Shown in pieces: positions 63,786-64,000 of a DNA stretch of 64,000 nucleotides; positions within the stretch are counted from its first letter, which is position 1, and each line of letters starts with the position of its first letter. Origin of the DNA: Nannochloropsis salina CCMP1776 (lineage: Eukaryota > Sar > Eustigmatophyceae > Eustigmatales > Monodopsidaceae). A model generated the notes under the pieces. The model searched no databases and had not been told where the DNA came from. It saw only the letters and a program-made list of their open reading frames with translations. The position numbers and the translations under genes were made by a program. The DNA lies in the NCBI GenBank assembly GCA_004565275.1, contig SDOX01000006.1:310001-374000 (forward strand). Direction: 5' to 3'.

Positions 63786-64000
63786 TATTGTTTGCGTCCA
63801 AACCATGAAAAAAAATGTGGAGTTGACAGAGGCAGGCACAGAAGCGCGAATTTGCAAAACTTCCTCAACGTGCTCGGACATGTGTGTTGAGATGTTTCAT
63901 CCTTATTTTGATTCAAATACAGAAGCTGAGATTATCCGGGACCTATGGGTCTTCCAGGATCTTATTTCATAATGTAAGGGACCAACATACACGCTCGTAA

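Noticed and set aside
1-64000. Search for virus-like, LTR or other mobile elements
   Set aside because: No reverse transcriptase, integrase, capsid, transposase or terminal-repeat pattern recognised by eye.

Overview
The window looks like nuclear DNA of a photosynthetic stramenopile alga, most likely an eustigmatophyte such as Nannochloropsis/Microchloropsis. The genes are eukaryotic, with GT-AG introns that restore reading frames across conserved protein families. Two proteins with plastid roles (an ABC1-family kinase and Mg-protoporphyrin IX methyltransferase) begin with a signal peptide followed by a transit peptide, as expected for a secondary plastid. The methyltransferase has an AFAFVP-type cleavage context. 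Gene content (NF-YB, PCF11, CCT-domain protein, protein-only RNase P, SDF2 ending in HDEL, COX19, IBA57) is that of a compact free-living alga. The species call is inference.

Layout: 0-8 kb: type II NADH dehydrogenase (5' end cut by the window edge), a CoA-diphosphatase-like Nudix enzyme, an unidentified reading frame, a membrane-anchored SDR, and a six-exon nucleotide-sugar 4,6-dehydratase. 9-19 kb: an iron-type alcohol dehydrogenase interrupted by a one-base shift in a G10 run, a PX-BAR-like sorting nexin, a 1,100-residue protein whose C-terminal part resembles glycosyltransferase family 25, and NF-YB. 19-31 kb: a secreted, roughly twelve-exon glucose/sorbosone dehydrogenase-domain protein, a gene-poor AT-rich stretch, a Rossmann-fold epimerase-like protein and a mucolipin-type (TRPML) channel. 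31-50 kb: ABC1K kinase, PCF11, SDF2, CCT-domain regulator, a second Nudix hydrolase, an MSS51-C-domain protein and a cinnamoyl-CoA-reductase-like SDR. 49-64 kb: NEMP-like membrane protein, IBA57, COX19, EDR2 C-terminal-domain protein, a 102-residue two-TM protein, ChlM and PRORP.

I count 24 recognised genes excluding COX19 and 25 with it. Strand alternates between most neighbours, so most intergenic gaps are either shared divergent promoter regions or convergent 3' ends. Some neighbours share a theme. IBA57 (mitochondrial Fe-S assembly) and COX19 (mitochondrial copper/cytochrome oxidase assembly) are divergent with under 400 bp between starts. Most other pairs look unrelated in function. COX19 and the two-TM protein are each split into three short exons and were found by reading splice sites in gaps.

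I saw no virus-like element, IS, CRISPR, tRNA or rRNA gene. All family names rest on motif recognition by eye. Nothing was searched.
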